Positions 12,350-19,102 of a stretch of DNA of 20,312 nucleotides are shown piece by piece (position 1 is the first letter of the stretch; each line of letters opens with the position of its first letter). The stretch lies in the IMG/VR virus record IMGVR_UViG_3300002161_000044, positions 1 to 20,312 of that record. One strand, given 5' to 3'. A model generated the notes under the pieces. That model was given only the letters and a program-made list of their open reading frames with translations. It was not told the DNA's origin and made no database searches. Source of the DNA: a virus. The translations under genes and the position numbers were made by a program.

Positions 12350-12859
12350 ATGCAAATAATATCTGAAGCTTCTAGACCCTACATCTTAAGTTCTTTGTCA
12401 TCTCCCATTGGAGTGTCACATTTTTGGACGTTAAGTGGCCATGCTCTAGATTTCAAGCTTGAACCTCTTGAATACCTAGAAGAAACTACTGGCAAGACTA
12501 TTAAAATTAGAGTGCAAAACCTCGATATAGCCCTGCCAGCAAGTTGGTACGTCTTGGCTGTTGACACGGAAACTTACACAGTAGATAGTGTCCCAATTGC
12601 TATGGCAGCAACGATGGGACATCGCCTGTTTTTGTTTTCGCCGGATGATGGAAAACTTGCAACAACCTCAGCCATGGTAGTAGACTACCTACCAAAAGAA
12701 TCTGTAATTCATCCAATGATTCCGAAAGGATCAGCGATGATTCACCCAACAGGACCAGAAACCCTTCACGGTCGCTCTGTTTTTTATGGTATCGTGTGTG
12801 GTCCGCATGATTTACACAGGTGGATTGATGGTAGAACTGTTGGCGATATCTTAGGATAG
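12350..12859 (+). CDS. Hypothetical protein, 169 aa
   Basis: I do not recognise this family. The ATG at 12350 comes one base after the previous stop; upstream in-frame codons would only overlap the 66-aa gene. Beta-rich and soluble, with WYVLAVDTETYTVDSVPIAM in the middle and a His/Pro/Gly-rich C-terminal third (VIHPMIPKGSAMIHPTGP, CGPHDLHRWIDG). The repeated IHP segments and nearby His/Asp residues could bind a metal, but this is speculation. It is the last gene before the late promoter of the endolysin, so early or middle transcripts that cover it may read into the endolysin hairpin. Confidence 0.72.
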   Translation: MQIISEASRPYILSSLSSPIGVSHFWTLSGHALDFKLEPLEYLEETTGKTIKIRVQNLDIALPASWYVLAVDTETYTVDSVPIAMAATMGHRLFLFSPDDGKLATTSAMVVDYLPKESVIHPMIPKGSAMIHPTGPETLHGRSVFYGIVCGPHDLHRWIDGRTVGDILG

Positions 12860-12864
12860 CGGCC

Positions 12865-12878
12865 GATAAATAAGGTCT
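12865..12878 (+). promoter_or_regulatory. Late-type promoter GATAAATA upstream of the endolysin
   Basis: GATAAATA (12865-12872) differs from the T4 late consensus TATAAATA only at the first base. T4 late transcription starts about 6 nt after this element, here about 12877-12879, within the 5' arm of the hairpin at 12870-12901. The lysis gene directly downstream is the expected kind of late target. Confidence 0.6.
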
Positions 12879-12901
12879 CAAATAGAAAAAGGAGACCTTA
12901 T
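12870..12901 (+). promoter_or_regulatory. Hairpin hiding the endolysin ribosome site and start codon
   Basis: ATAAGGTCTC (12870-12879) is the exact reverse complement of GAGACCTTAT (12892-12901), with a 12-nt loop. The 3' arm contains the last bases of the Shine-Dalgarno AAGGAG (12889-12894) and the first two bases of the ATG (12900-12902). Read-through transcripts from upstream would fold and block translation; transcripts from the late promoter would lack most of the 5' arm. This is the design known for T4 lysozyme gene e. Confidence 0.7.
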
Positions 12902-13514
12902 GGTAACATTTTCTAAAGCATTTGAAAAGGCAGTAGATCATGCGATGCTCTATGAGGTAGGATCTCACTGGGATTTAAATGTTCCTGGTGTTCGGGAAGG
13001 ACTTATCCAAACTAGAGAGCAACGTAGGGCTGTTGGTTATGTAAATGATCCTGCCGATAGAGGAGGAGAGACAAAATTTGGCGTCGCCAAACGCCCAAAT
13101 CCAGATCTTGACATTACTAATCTAGATTGGGAAGGTGCCAAAAGGGTGTACTTTAGGAGATATTGGCTGTCCGCTAACTGCGATGATTTGGACCTAATGT
13201 CACCTAGACTAGCAATTCTTCATTTTGATGGTGCAGTCAACCATGGCGTTGGGCGTTCAGGCAGATTTCTGCAAAGAGCGGTTGGAGCCACCGAAGATGG
13301 TGACGTAGGCCCTGCAACTCTCAGAGGAGTTCAGGCGGTCATCTTATCAAGGGGTGACATCACGATCTGCAACCTAATCTGTGATTATCGCGAAGCTTTC
13401 TATGAAGCAATTATTAGGAATGACCCAAGCCAAGAACGATTCCGTCGTGGGTGGATGAGGCGCATCAGAGAGATGCGAGAATTTACAACCAGCCCAGAAA
13501 TGAATTTTCAATAA
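12900..13514 (+). CDS. Endolysin, GH108-type N-acetylmuramidase with peptidoglycan-binding domain, 204 aa
   Basis: Lysis enzyme cutting the glycan backbone of peptidoglycan. The family signature YVNDPADRGGETKFGVAKR is at 48-66, followed by the helical core (YFRRYWL) and a PG_binding_3-type region (FDGAVNHGVGRSGRFLQRAV, then DGDVGPATLRGVQAV). Common GH108 proteins have a catalytic Glu in an EGGYVND motif; here YEVG (E19) is separated from GYVND by an insert of about 25 residues (to 47), so E19 is the likely catalytic residue, with E57 as alternative. No signal peptide, so it needs a holin to reach the wall. A good AAGGAG site precedes the ATG but is locked in a hairpin; a late-type promoter sits just upstream. 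Confidence 0.85.
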   Translation: MVTFSKAFEKAVDHAMLYEVGSHWDLNVPGVREGLIQTREQRRAVGYVNDPADRGGETKFGVAKRPNPDLDITNLDWEGAKRVYFRRYWLSANCDDLDLMSPRLAILHFDGAVNHGVGRSGRFLQRAVGATEDGDVGPATLRGVQAVILSRGDITICNLICDYREAFYEAIIRNDPSQERFRRGWMRRIREMREFTTSPEMNFQ

Positions 13515-13579
13515 CATGTCCTGAAATACTTTATCTGCAGCCTGATGCAGCTCAGTCGTAATTTGCCATTGGAGTTACA

Positions 13580-13834
13580 ATGACATATGATGAAACACCC
13601 CCTAGACTGTTCACTGTAGTGACCTCAGCAAAAGTGAACTACAACATGGACACTGTAGAATATCTAATCAATCAGGAACATGAAAGAAGGGCTGCTGCTG
13701 GGCAATCAAGATTGAACACGCAAGAAATAAATGAATTTCGTAGACAGTTGATCGTGAAGCTTATCATTCAAAATGATGCTGAAGCAGCGATCAACTTAAG
13801 ACCGTCTACAACTCGCAGTACCCTATTTGGATAA
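13580..13834 (+). CDS. Hypothetical protein upstream of nrdA, 84 aa
   Basis: I do not recognise this family. TTGGAG gives a ribosome site about 6 nt before the ATG. After a short extended N-terminus (TPPRLFTVVTSAKVNYNMD) it is mostly helical (TVEYLINQEHERRAAAGQSR, INEFRRQLIVKLIIQN) and ends STTRSTLFG. The nrdA ribosome site (AAGGA, 13832-13836) overlaps its stop, so translation of the two is coupled. The 65-nt spacer before it holds a weak 5-bp hairpin (CTGCA/TGCAG) and no promoter I can support. Confidence 0.72.
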   Translation: MTYDETPPRLFTVVTSAKVNYNMDTVEYLINQEHERRAAAGQSRLNTQEINEFRRQLIVKLIIQNDAEAAINLRPSTTRSTLFG

Positions 13835-13844
13835 GGAAAAAGTA

Positions 13845-16142
13845 ATGATCAAATGCATTGTTAAACGAAATGGCGCGCAGGAATCTTTTTCACCTGCTAA
13901 AGTAAATGGGTGGGGCACTTGGGCAGCACGCTCTCTTGGTTCTCAAATGGATTGGGCATCAGTGGTGCTTGAAGCAGTTAACCAATGCCCAGAAATTTGC
14001 ACTTCACTTTTACTGCAAGAGACACTGATAAAAGTCTGCCTAAGCAAGAAGACGTGGGAACACAATCGTATGGCTGGACGCCTCTATGCCGCTCTTCTTG
14101 AGAGAGTCATTTACGACAAAAAGCGGCCAACTGTAAAGCAACTCCACTTGCAGCTTGCCGAAGTTGGAATGATGGTAAAACTAGATTACTCAGATGAGGA
14201 ATATGATCAAATAGAGAGCATCATTGATCATAAACAGGACCTTAAGTATCCGCACTATCAGATAAATCAGATTAGATACAAGTATGCCCTGCGCAACAAG
14301 AAGACTGGCAAAGAATATGAAACACCACAGTTTGTTTACATGCGCATGGCTATGGCTCTCGCTGAAAAGCTGCCAAAGGACGAACGATTACATCATATTT
14401 CAAAATGGTACGAGCACTTTAGCCACAATCGACTCAATGCGCCAACACCAAACTATGTTAACTTAGGAACAAAGCTTAATGGGTATGCTTCTTGTTGTCT
14501 CTACACAACTGATGATACAGCGCCTTCTCTTGCTGCTGGTGATCACATAGCATATATGATGACAGTCATGAGTGCTGGTATAGGCACGCATATCAATACG
14601 CGTTCTCTCGGTGATGCTGTTCGTGGTGGTCTTGTTCAGCACCAGGGTAAGCTTCCATACTATCGTTCAATGGTAGGAGCTATTGGAGCAAATCTTCAAA
14701 ACGGGCGCGGGGGTGCTGCTACTGTGTACTATACAGCATATGACCCAGAAGTTGAGGTGATTCAGAAGCTTCGTCATCCACTTACACCAGCAACAAAGAA
14801 AATCTCCGGCTGTCATTATAGTTTTGGCTCCAATAAATTGTTTGCACGTAAGGTTGCCAAGAATGAGCAGTACGCTCCATTCTCATTTGGTGAACGGCCA
14901 GATTTATATTTCGCTCAGTACGCTAAGGATCAATCTGTTTTTGAAAAGCTTTATACTGAATATGAAAAGAATGCTAAAGTTAAATTGTCAGCCCGAGAAG
15001 TTTTACTGGGTGCATTAACCCAAGCGTACGAGACGGGGGTGCAGTACTTGCACATGACGGATGCTCTTAACATTCACACACCTTTTAAAGAGACTATATT
15101 CTCTTCCAATTTATGCGCAGAAATAGGAATACCTACAAAACATTACGCGTCAGTTGAAGATCTTTATAAGAAAAAGTACGATGAGAAAAAAGACGGCGAG
15201 ATTGGTCTATGTTCACTTGCAGGAATTATTGTTTCCAACATTGAGAACGATGAGCAATACGCAGAGGTTGCGTACTACGCGTTAAAGATGATTGACGTAT
15301 GTATCCACAAATCAGACTATGTTTTCCCGAGCCTTGAACATACAGCAAAAGCCCGTCTTTCTGCAGGTGTTGGTATTCTTGGATTGGCGCACCTGATGGC
15401 AAAGGAAGGCAGACTATATGATACACGAGATGGTCGCAATTTCATACATGAGATATCAGAGACGCATATGTGGCACCTTATTAATGCCTCTCTTCGTCTA
15501 GGCAAAGAGCTTGGTAATGCTGAGTGGATGTGCAAGACGAGGTGGCCCGAAGGTTGGTTGCCAATTGATACATATGAGAAACGTGTAGACGAGCTCGTCA
15601 CCGTTGGGCTGAAGCGTGACTGGGAAGGCCTGCGCCAGCAGATAATCGCTAACAAAGGTATTCGCAACTCGGTATTGGTGGCGCACATGCCAGGTGAGAG
15701 CTCAACGATTGCAGCAGGTACGACCAATGGCCCGTACCCTGTCCGCGAGCTGTATATCATGAAGACAAACGACACACAGGTGAATCATTGGGCAGCGCCT
15801 GATGGTACTAAGCTGAAGAACCGCTACCAGTCTGCGTGGGACATCAAAACATCTGACATGATCAAGGTCTATGCCATCATGCAAAAGTGGACCGATCAGG
15901 CAATCAGCGCCGACCTCTTCGTTAAGATTCAAGGTGATGAAAAGGTGTCAAGCGCAGCCATCATCCAAGACTACCTTGATATGGTTAAGTACGGTATGAA
16001 GACTCGCTACTACGTCAACAGTCTGACTTCATCGGGTATAGACCTCACAAAGACAGAGAACGCTGTGGTATCTGCAGTAAAAATATATGAAGAACCACAA
16101 CCACCGAAAGATGACCAATACTGCGAAAGTTGTACATTGTAA
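13845..16142 (+). CDS. nrdA: Ribonucleotide reductase class Ia large subunit NrdA, 765 aa
   Basis: Reduces ribonucleoside diphosphates to deoxynucleotides with NrdB. Features seen: an N-terminal ATP-cone-like segment (IVKRNGAQESFSPAKVN), an active-site Cys (C217 in ASCCLY), the radical site N422-L-C424-A-E426, the partner Cys C456 (GLCSLAG), TIAAGTTNGPYP, and the tandem tyrosines of the radical path (TRYYVNS). The C-terminus ends CESCTL, the CxxC pair that passes electrons from glutaredoxin. Length matches T4 NrdA (about 750). The ATG at 13845 is chosen for its AAGGA site; the in-frame TTG at 13827 has none. nrdB follows after 2 nt. Base composition shifts from AT-rich to more GC-rich near 15540. 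Confidence 0.96.
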   Translation: MIKCIVKRNGAQESFSPAKVNGWGTWAARSLGSQMDWASVVLEAVNQCPEICTSLLLQETLIKVCLSKKTWEHNRMAGRLYAALLERVIYDKKRPTVKQLHLQLAEVGMMVKLDYSDEEYDQIESIIDHKQDLKYPHYQINQIRYKYALRNKKTGKEYETPQFVYMRMAMALAEKLPKDERLHHISKWYEHFSHNRLNAPTPNYVNLGTKLNGYASCCLYTTDDTAPSLAAGDHIAYMMTVMSAGIGTHINTRSLGDAVRGGLVQHQGKLPYYRSMVGAIGANLQNGRGGAATVYYTAYDPEVEVIQKLRHPLTPATKKISGCHYSFGSNKLFARKVAKNEQYAPFSFGERPDLYFAQYAKDQSVFEKLYTEYEKNAKVKLSAREVLLGALTQAYETGVQYLHMTDALNIHTPFKETIFSSNLCAEIGIPTKHYASVEDLYKKKYDEKKDGEIGLCSLAGIIVSNIENDEQYAEVAYYALKMIDVCIHKSDYVFPSLEHTAKARLSAGVGILGLAHLMAKEGRLYDTRDGRNFIHEISETHMWHLINASLRLGKELGNAEWMCKTRWPEGWLPIDTYEKRVDELVTVGLKRDWEGLRQQIIANKGIRNSVLVAHMPGESSTIAAGTTNGPYPVRELYIMKTNDTQVNHWAAPDGTKLKNRYQSAWDIKTSDMIKVYAIMQKWTDQAISADLFVKIQGDEKVSSAAIIQDYLDMVKYGMKTRYYVNSLTSSGIDLTKTENAVVSAVKIYEEPQPPKDDQYCESCTL

Positions 16143-16144
16143 CC

Positions 16145-17242
16145 ATGAGCAAAGTATTCAACACCGACAAGACCCCAGAACAATATCGTGCAAAGTCACC
16201 ACTTTTTCTAGGGGATGATCCTGGACTGTTTGATACAGTCAATAAGCACTATCCTAATATCTGGTCAATCTACAAGACTATGAAGTCACTAGACTGGTCA
16301 GAGGATGAGTTTGATTACACGCAGTGCAACATTGACTTTAAGAACTGCCCCCGCCCAGTATACGATATGATGATAAGGACTCTTGCGTGGCAATGGGAGG
16401 CAGATAGCGTTGCATCTCGCAGTGTTGCACCGCTCATGGCACCATTTATTAGTGACAGCTCGCTTTGGGCGGCGTGGCAGCGTATATCTGACAATGAGAT
16501 CGTGCACGCTGCCACTTACAGCGAAATCGTGCGAATGTGCTTTGACGACCCTGAAAAGGTGCTGGCTGATATACTGTCAGTTAAACAAAGTCTTACACGT
16601 CTTACTATTGTCAAGCAGATATTTGATGACCTTCATGTTGCATCACATCAATATGCCTTAGGAATCATTTCAAAGGATGATGCCTATGATGTAATTTTCA
16701 TGACCGTAGTAGCCCTTTTGCTACTCGAGCGAGTACAGTTCACTGCAAGCTTTGGCATTACCTTTACCATTTGCAGCACAAACTACTTTCAACCAGTTGG
16801 AAAGGCAGTACAGAAGATTGCGCAGGATGAGTTAGAGGTGCATGCAGAATTTGACAAGGAGGTACTTCGCGTGGAGCTTGCAACCGAGCGTGGGCAGGAT
16901 GCCTATCGCCGCCTCAAGCCACGCATCAAGGCACTCTGCGATGAGGTCGTTGACAGCGAATTGACATGGACAGATTACCTCTTTAGCGAGGGGCGTGAGC
17001 TTGTTGGCACCAACGCGTCAAAGGTCAAGAACTGGGTGCTCTTCAATGCCCGTGATGTCTACCAGTTTCTTGACATAGAGAGCGAGCACAAGTTCCCGAG
17101 GACCAACCCTATGCCTCACTTAGAAGACTGGATTAACATTGGAAAATCGCAAGCTGCTCCACAGGAACAAGATAACAATCAGTATAAAGTTGGAACCATT
17201 GTACGTGATGATTCAACCGTAAACTTTGAGGTAGATTTTTAA
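16145..17242 (+). CDS. nrdB: Ribonucleotide reductase class Ia small subunit NrdB, 365 aa
   Basis: Di-iron tyrosyl-radical subunit partnering NrdA. Metal ligands and radical Tyr fit E. coli NrdB spacing: D87 (WEADSVASRS), E118, H121 and the radical Y125 (NEIVHAATYSEI), then later Glu and Glu/His ligands in QDELEVHAEF. The C-terminal tail (DSTVNFEVDF) is the short acidic-hydrophobic peptide that docks in NrdA. The ATG at 16145 is 2 nt after the nrdA stop; an in-frame ATG at 16130 would overlap nrdA and lacks a ribosome site. A glutaredoxin follows after 9 nt, so reductase and its reductant are one unit. Confidence 0.95.
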   Translation: MSKVFNTDKTPEQYRAKSPLFLGDDPGLFDTVNKHYPNIWSIYKTMKSLDWSEDEFDYTQCNIDFKNCPRPVYDMMIRTLAWQWEADSVASRSVAPLMAPFISDSSLWAAWQRISDNEIVHAATYSEIVRMCFDDPEKVLADILSVKQSLTRLTIVKQIFDDLHVASHQYALGIISKDDAYDVIFMTVVALLLLERVQFTASFGITFTICSTNYFQPVGKAVQKIAQDELEVHAEFDKEVLRVELATERGQDAYRRLKPRIKALCDEVVDSELTWTDYLFSEGRELVGTNASKVKNWVLFNARDVYQFLDIESEHKFPRTNPMPHLEDWINIGKSQAAPQEQDNNQYKVGTIVRDDSTVNFEVDF

Positions 17243-17251
17243 GGAGAACTC

Positions 17252-17512
17252 GTGTTTCACATTTACTCAAAACCAAACTGTGCATTTTGTGACCAAGCAA
17301 AGGCACTTCTGACTGCTAAAAACCTACCTTTCAAAGAATTCATCATGGATGTTGGTCAACCAAAAGTTGAAGGAAAAACCTACGTATCCCGTGAAAAGGT
17401 ACTAGAAACTTTTCCAAGTGCACGCACTATGCCACAGATTGCCCTTGTGAAGGATGGTAACTTCCAGCCAATCGGTGGATTCGTAGAACTAAGGGAGCAG
17501 ATAGGTGCTTGA
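17252..17512 (+). CDS. Glutaredoxin, 86 aa (NrdC-type role)
   Basis: Thiol-disulfide carrier that most likely regenerates NrdA, whose C-terminal CxxC is encoded just upstream. The active site is CAFC at residues 10-13 (KPNCAFCDQAK), the cis-Pro motif is TMPQIAL, and GGFVEL near the C-terminus fits the glutaredoxin fold; size is typical. The start is a GTG at 17252 with a strong AAGGAG ribosome site at the end of nrdB. The motif CAFC differs from the common CPYC and from T4 thioredoxin-like NrdC (CVYC). Its stop overlaps the next gene's start region by 8 nt. Confidence 0.88.
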   Translation: MFHIYSKPNCAFCDQAKALLTAKNLPFKEFIMDVGQPKVEGKTYVSREKVLETFPSARTMPQIALVKDGNFQPIGGFVELREQIGA

Positions 17513-17723
17513 AATTCTTGTACTGTTGGTTGTCATAACCGTGTGCTTAACTGTTGCACTTGCGCATAGGCTAACTGTTTCCTTTAGGAGGTACAAGGCT
17601 AAAGAGGACCTCTCATTTTCAGACCACAACACTGATGTGGAACTCCTCCTTTTTAGGATGACATTGGTATCTTGGCTGTTAACAGCAATATGGGTAATCA
17701 TCGTAACCATTTCAATGGCGTGA
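17505..17723 (+). CDS. Small two-helix membrane protein, 72 aa
   Basis: The GTG at 17505 follows an AAGGGAG site and overlaps the glutaredoxin end by 8 nt. One hydrophobic helix is at the N-terminus (LEILVLLVVITVCLTVALAH) and a second at the C-terminus (LVSWLLTAIWVIIVTIS), joined by a charged loop (RRYKAKEDLSFSDHNTDVE). A two-pass inner-membrane protein is likely. It could be a lysis accessory (holin, antiholin or spanin partner) given the holin-like gene next door, but nothing specific supports this. A strong terminator follows. Confidence 0.65.
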   Translation: MLEILVLLVVITVCLTVALAHRLTVSFRRYKAKEDLSFSDHNTDVELLLFRMTLVSWLLTAIWVIIVTISMA

Positions 17724-17776
17724 CAATCCACTAGCCAAGATTAATAGCATTAGTTGCTAAATAGGCGCCCTAATTT

Positions 17777-17808
17777 GAAAGCCACCTTAAAGGTGGCTTT
17801 CCTGTTTT
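17777..17808 (+). terminator. Strong terminator after the nrd unit
   Basis: GAAAGCCACC (17777-17786) pairs perfectly with GGTGGCTTTC (17792-17801) around TTAAA, followed by CTGTTTT. The A-run on the left arm would also serve transcription from the other side. It closes the 13580-17723 unit and precedes the late promoter at 17822. The rest of 17724-17857 holds only a weak 5-bp hairpin (TAGCA/TGCTA). Confidence 0.85.
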
Positions 17809-17821
17809 CGGGAGTGATATT

Positions 17822-17835
17822 CATAAATACTATTC
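17822..17835 (+). promoter_or_regulatory. Late-type promoter CATAAATA
   Basis: CATAAATACTATTC (17822-17835) differs from the T4 late element TATAAATA in the first base only and has the usual pyrimidine-rich start region. Start of transcription would be about 17835, giving a leader of about 23 nt before the ATG at 17858. It lies just after a strong terminator, so the next gene appears to be transcribed separately. Confidence 0.65.
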
Positions 17836-17857
17836 AGTAGATTAATCTAGGTACGAA

Positions 17858-18292
17858 ATGTCATCACAGCAAACTTTATCCAATATAGTTTTTGACGTAT
17901 TTGGTCATCAAGTCAACTTAATGGCAATGGCATTTATTGTTCTTGTTGCTGGAATCTTGTTTCTTTTTTGGAGAATTCAAAGATCGCAGAAACTTGATTT
18001 TGCCGATATGATAACCAAGGATGGTCAAACTGTTTCACTTACAAAGGTCCTTCAGTTAATTGGTGGATTGACGGCAACATGGATAATGATAAAGCTGACA
18101 TTAACCGGTGGATTAACTGACGCAATTCTGGGAATATATCTTGCATACGTGGGCGGTGTTGAAGGGTTTAGTAAGTACGTGACTGCTAAATATCAGTACA
18201 AGGAATTTAGCGTGAGACAGCCCGCTGAAGCGAGAATCTCAAGTTCGGATGAATTTGCAGAAAATCCATCGCTAAAGCCACCAAAAGACTAA
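17858..18292 (+). CDS. Late membrane protein, holin candidate, 144 aa
   Basis: Three hydrophobic segments are visible: about 21-39 (LMAMAFIVLVAGILFLFW), 64-84 (VLQLIGGLTATWIMIKLTL) and 87-106 (GLTDAILGIYLAYVGGVEGF). A charged cytoplasmic-type loop (RIQRSQKLDFADMITKDG) lies between the first two, and a polar C-terminal tail of about 35 residues ends SLKPPKD. Size, helix number and a late-type promoter fit a class I holin, which would release the endolysin encoded at 12900. This is inference: no motif defines it, and a virion-associated membrane protein is possible. The ATG follows a weak AGG site. Confidence 0.6.
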   Translation: MSSQQTLSNIVFDVFGHQVNLMAMAFIVLVAGILFLFWRIQRSQKLDFADMITKDGQTVSLTKVLQLIGGLTATWIMIKLTLTGGLTDAILGIYLAYVGGVEGFSKYVTAKYQYKEFSVRQPAEARISSSDEFAENPSLKPPKD

Positions 18293-18349
18293 TTTTAGCG
18301 TAAACTTATTACACGCAAACTTGTTACTTTGTAACCTATAAAAGTGTGT

Positions 18350-18381
18350 ACAAATGTCAGGTTGAGTGTATAATGCACTCA
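18350..18381 (+). promoter_or_regulatory. Early-type promoter, predicted start at the ATG (leaderless)
   Basis: GTGTATAAT (18366-18374) is identical to the elements at 3153 and 4942. A -35 candidate (GTGTAC) lies 17 nt upstream of TATAAT. The predicted start, 7 nt after the -10, is 18381, the A of the ATG. TGAGTG (18363-18368) and CACTCA (18376-18381) form a 6-bp inverted repeat flanking the -10. Upstream, GTTAC-TTT-GTAAC (18323-18335) echoes the GTTACAC/GTGTAAC arms of the other modules. Confidence 0.68.
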
Positions 18382-19094
18382 TGCGCCAACACCTAACCTT
18401 CGAAGAGAAGCTTGCTGCCAAAGCAGCGCGTCAAGCCGAAGTCCTGGCCCGTCGTGAAGCTCGCAAGGCTGAAACCCGAGCGCGCAATGAAGCTAAGAAG
18501 CAAGCTGCTTTGCAAGCCAAGGCGGCTGAGCGTGAATCCCAGCGGCAAGCCTGGAAGGCAGAGCAGCAGAAGCACCGTGATGACTTCAAGGCTACCATGT
18601 CTGAACAGGACTGGGTCGACTTCCAGGAGGCCATCAACGAGCCCTCTTCCAAGGTCTTGGAGAATGGTCTGCAGCTGGTGACCAACGAGTGGCTGCACTC
18701 CGTCAAGCAGCAGTTCCAGAGCCGAGGGTGGCTCTCCCAGAAGCAGCTGCAGCTGCTCCTTAAGAAAGTGCGGCGCCGTCGTGAACTGGCCACAAAGGCG
18801 GAAGCCTGGCCTAAGCTCAAGGAGGGTGATAACGTCAAGCTCTTTTGTACCGTTATCAAGTCTGAAGAAATTCGTGGCGTCTACGGTATGTTCTTCAAGA
18901 TCACGCTTGATACCCACTACGGTCGCCGTTGCAACATCAAGACTGGGCGCCGGGAGTGGCATGAAGTTGCGCTGCAAAAGCAGCAAGCAGGAAAGAGGGT
19001 CTTCGTGTACGCGAAGATCAAGTGGATCTCTCCTGAAGCAGGCAGCACCTTCGTCCTTACTTCTCGTGGTGCAAAGTTTGGTGATCTGTTGTAA
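18381..19094 (+). CDS. Hypothetical protein with coiled coil and OB-like C-terminal domain, 237 aa
   Basis: Residues 1-75 form a long Ala/Arg/Lys/Glu/Gln-rich helix (EEKLAAKAARQAEVLARREA and on), a likely coiled coil or nucleic-acid-contacting helix. A helical middle has WVDFQEAINEP and WLSQKQLQLLLKKVRRRREL. The last ~85 residues alternate strands (VKLFCTVIKSEEIRGVYGMF, FKITLDTHYGRRCNIKTGRR, VFVYAKIKWIS, STFVLTSRGAKF), compatible with an OB-type fold, but the family is not recognised. The ATG at 18381 coincides with the predicted transcript start and has no ribosome site; the in-frame GTG at 18366 lies inside the -10 and cannot be the start. Codon use is GC-rich like the HD-Pnk region. Confidence 0.75.
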   Translation: MRQHLTFEEKLAAKAARQAEVLARREARKAETRARNEAKKQAALQAKAAERESQRQAWKAEQQKHRDDFKATMSEQDWVDFQEAINEPSSKVLENGLQLVTNEWLHSVKQQFQSRGWLSQKQLQLLLKKVRRRRELATKAEAWPKLKEGDNVKLFCTVIKSEEIRGVYGMFFKITLDTHYGRRCNIKTGRREWHEVALQKQQAGKRVFVYAKIKWISPEAGSTFVLTSRGAKFGDLL

Positions 19095-19102
19095 AATAAA
19101 AT

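Noticed and set aside
18338-18345. TATAAAAG as a separate -10 element upstream of the 18366 promoter
   Set aside because: Poor match and no plausible -35; the GTGTATAAT 28 nt downstream is much better.
18366-18380. GTG at 18366 as the start of the 237-aa gene
   Set aside because: This GTG is part of the GTGTATAAT promoter element, so it lies upstream of the predicted transcript start.
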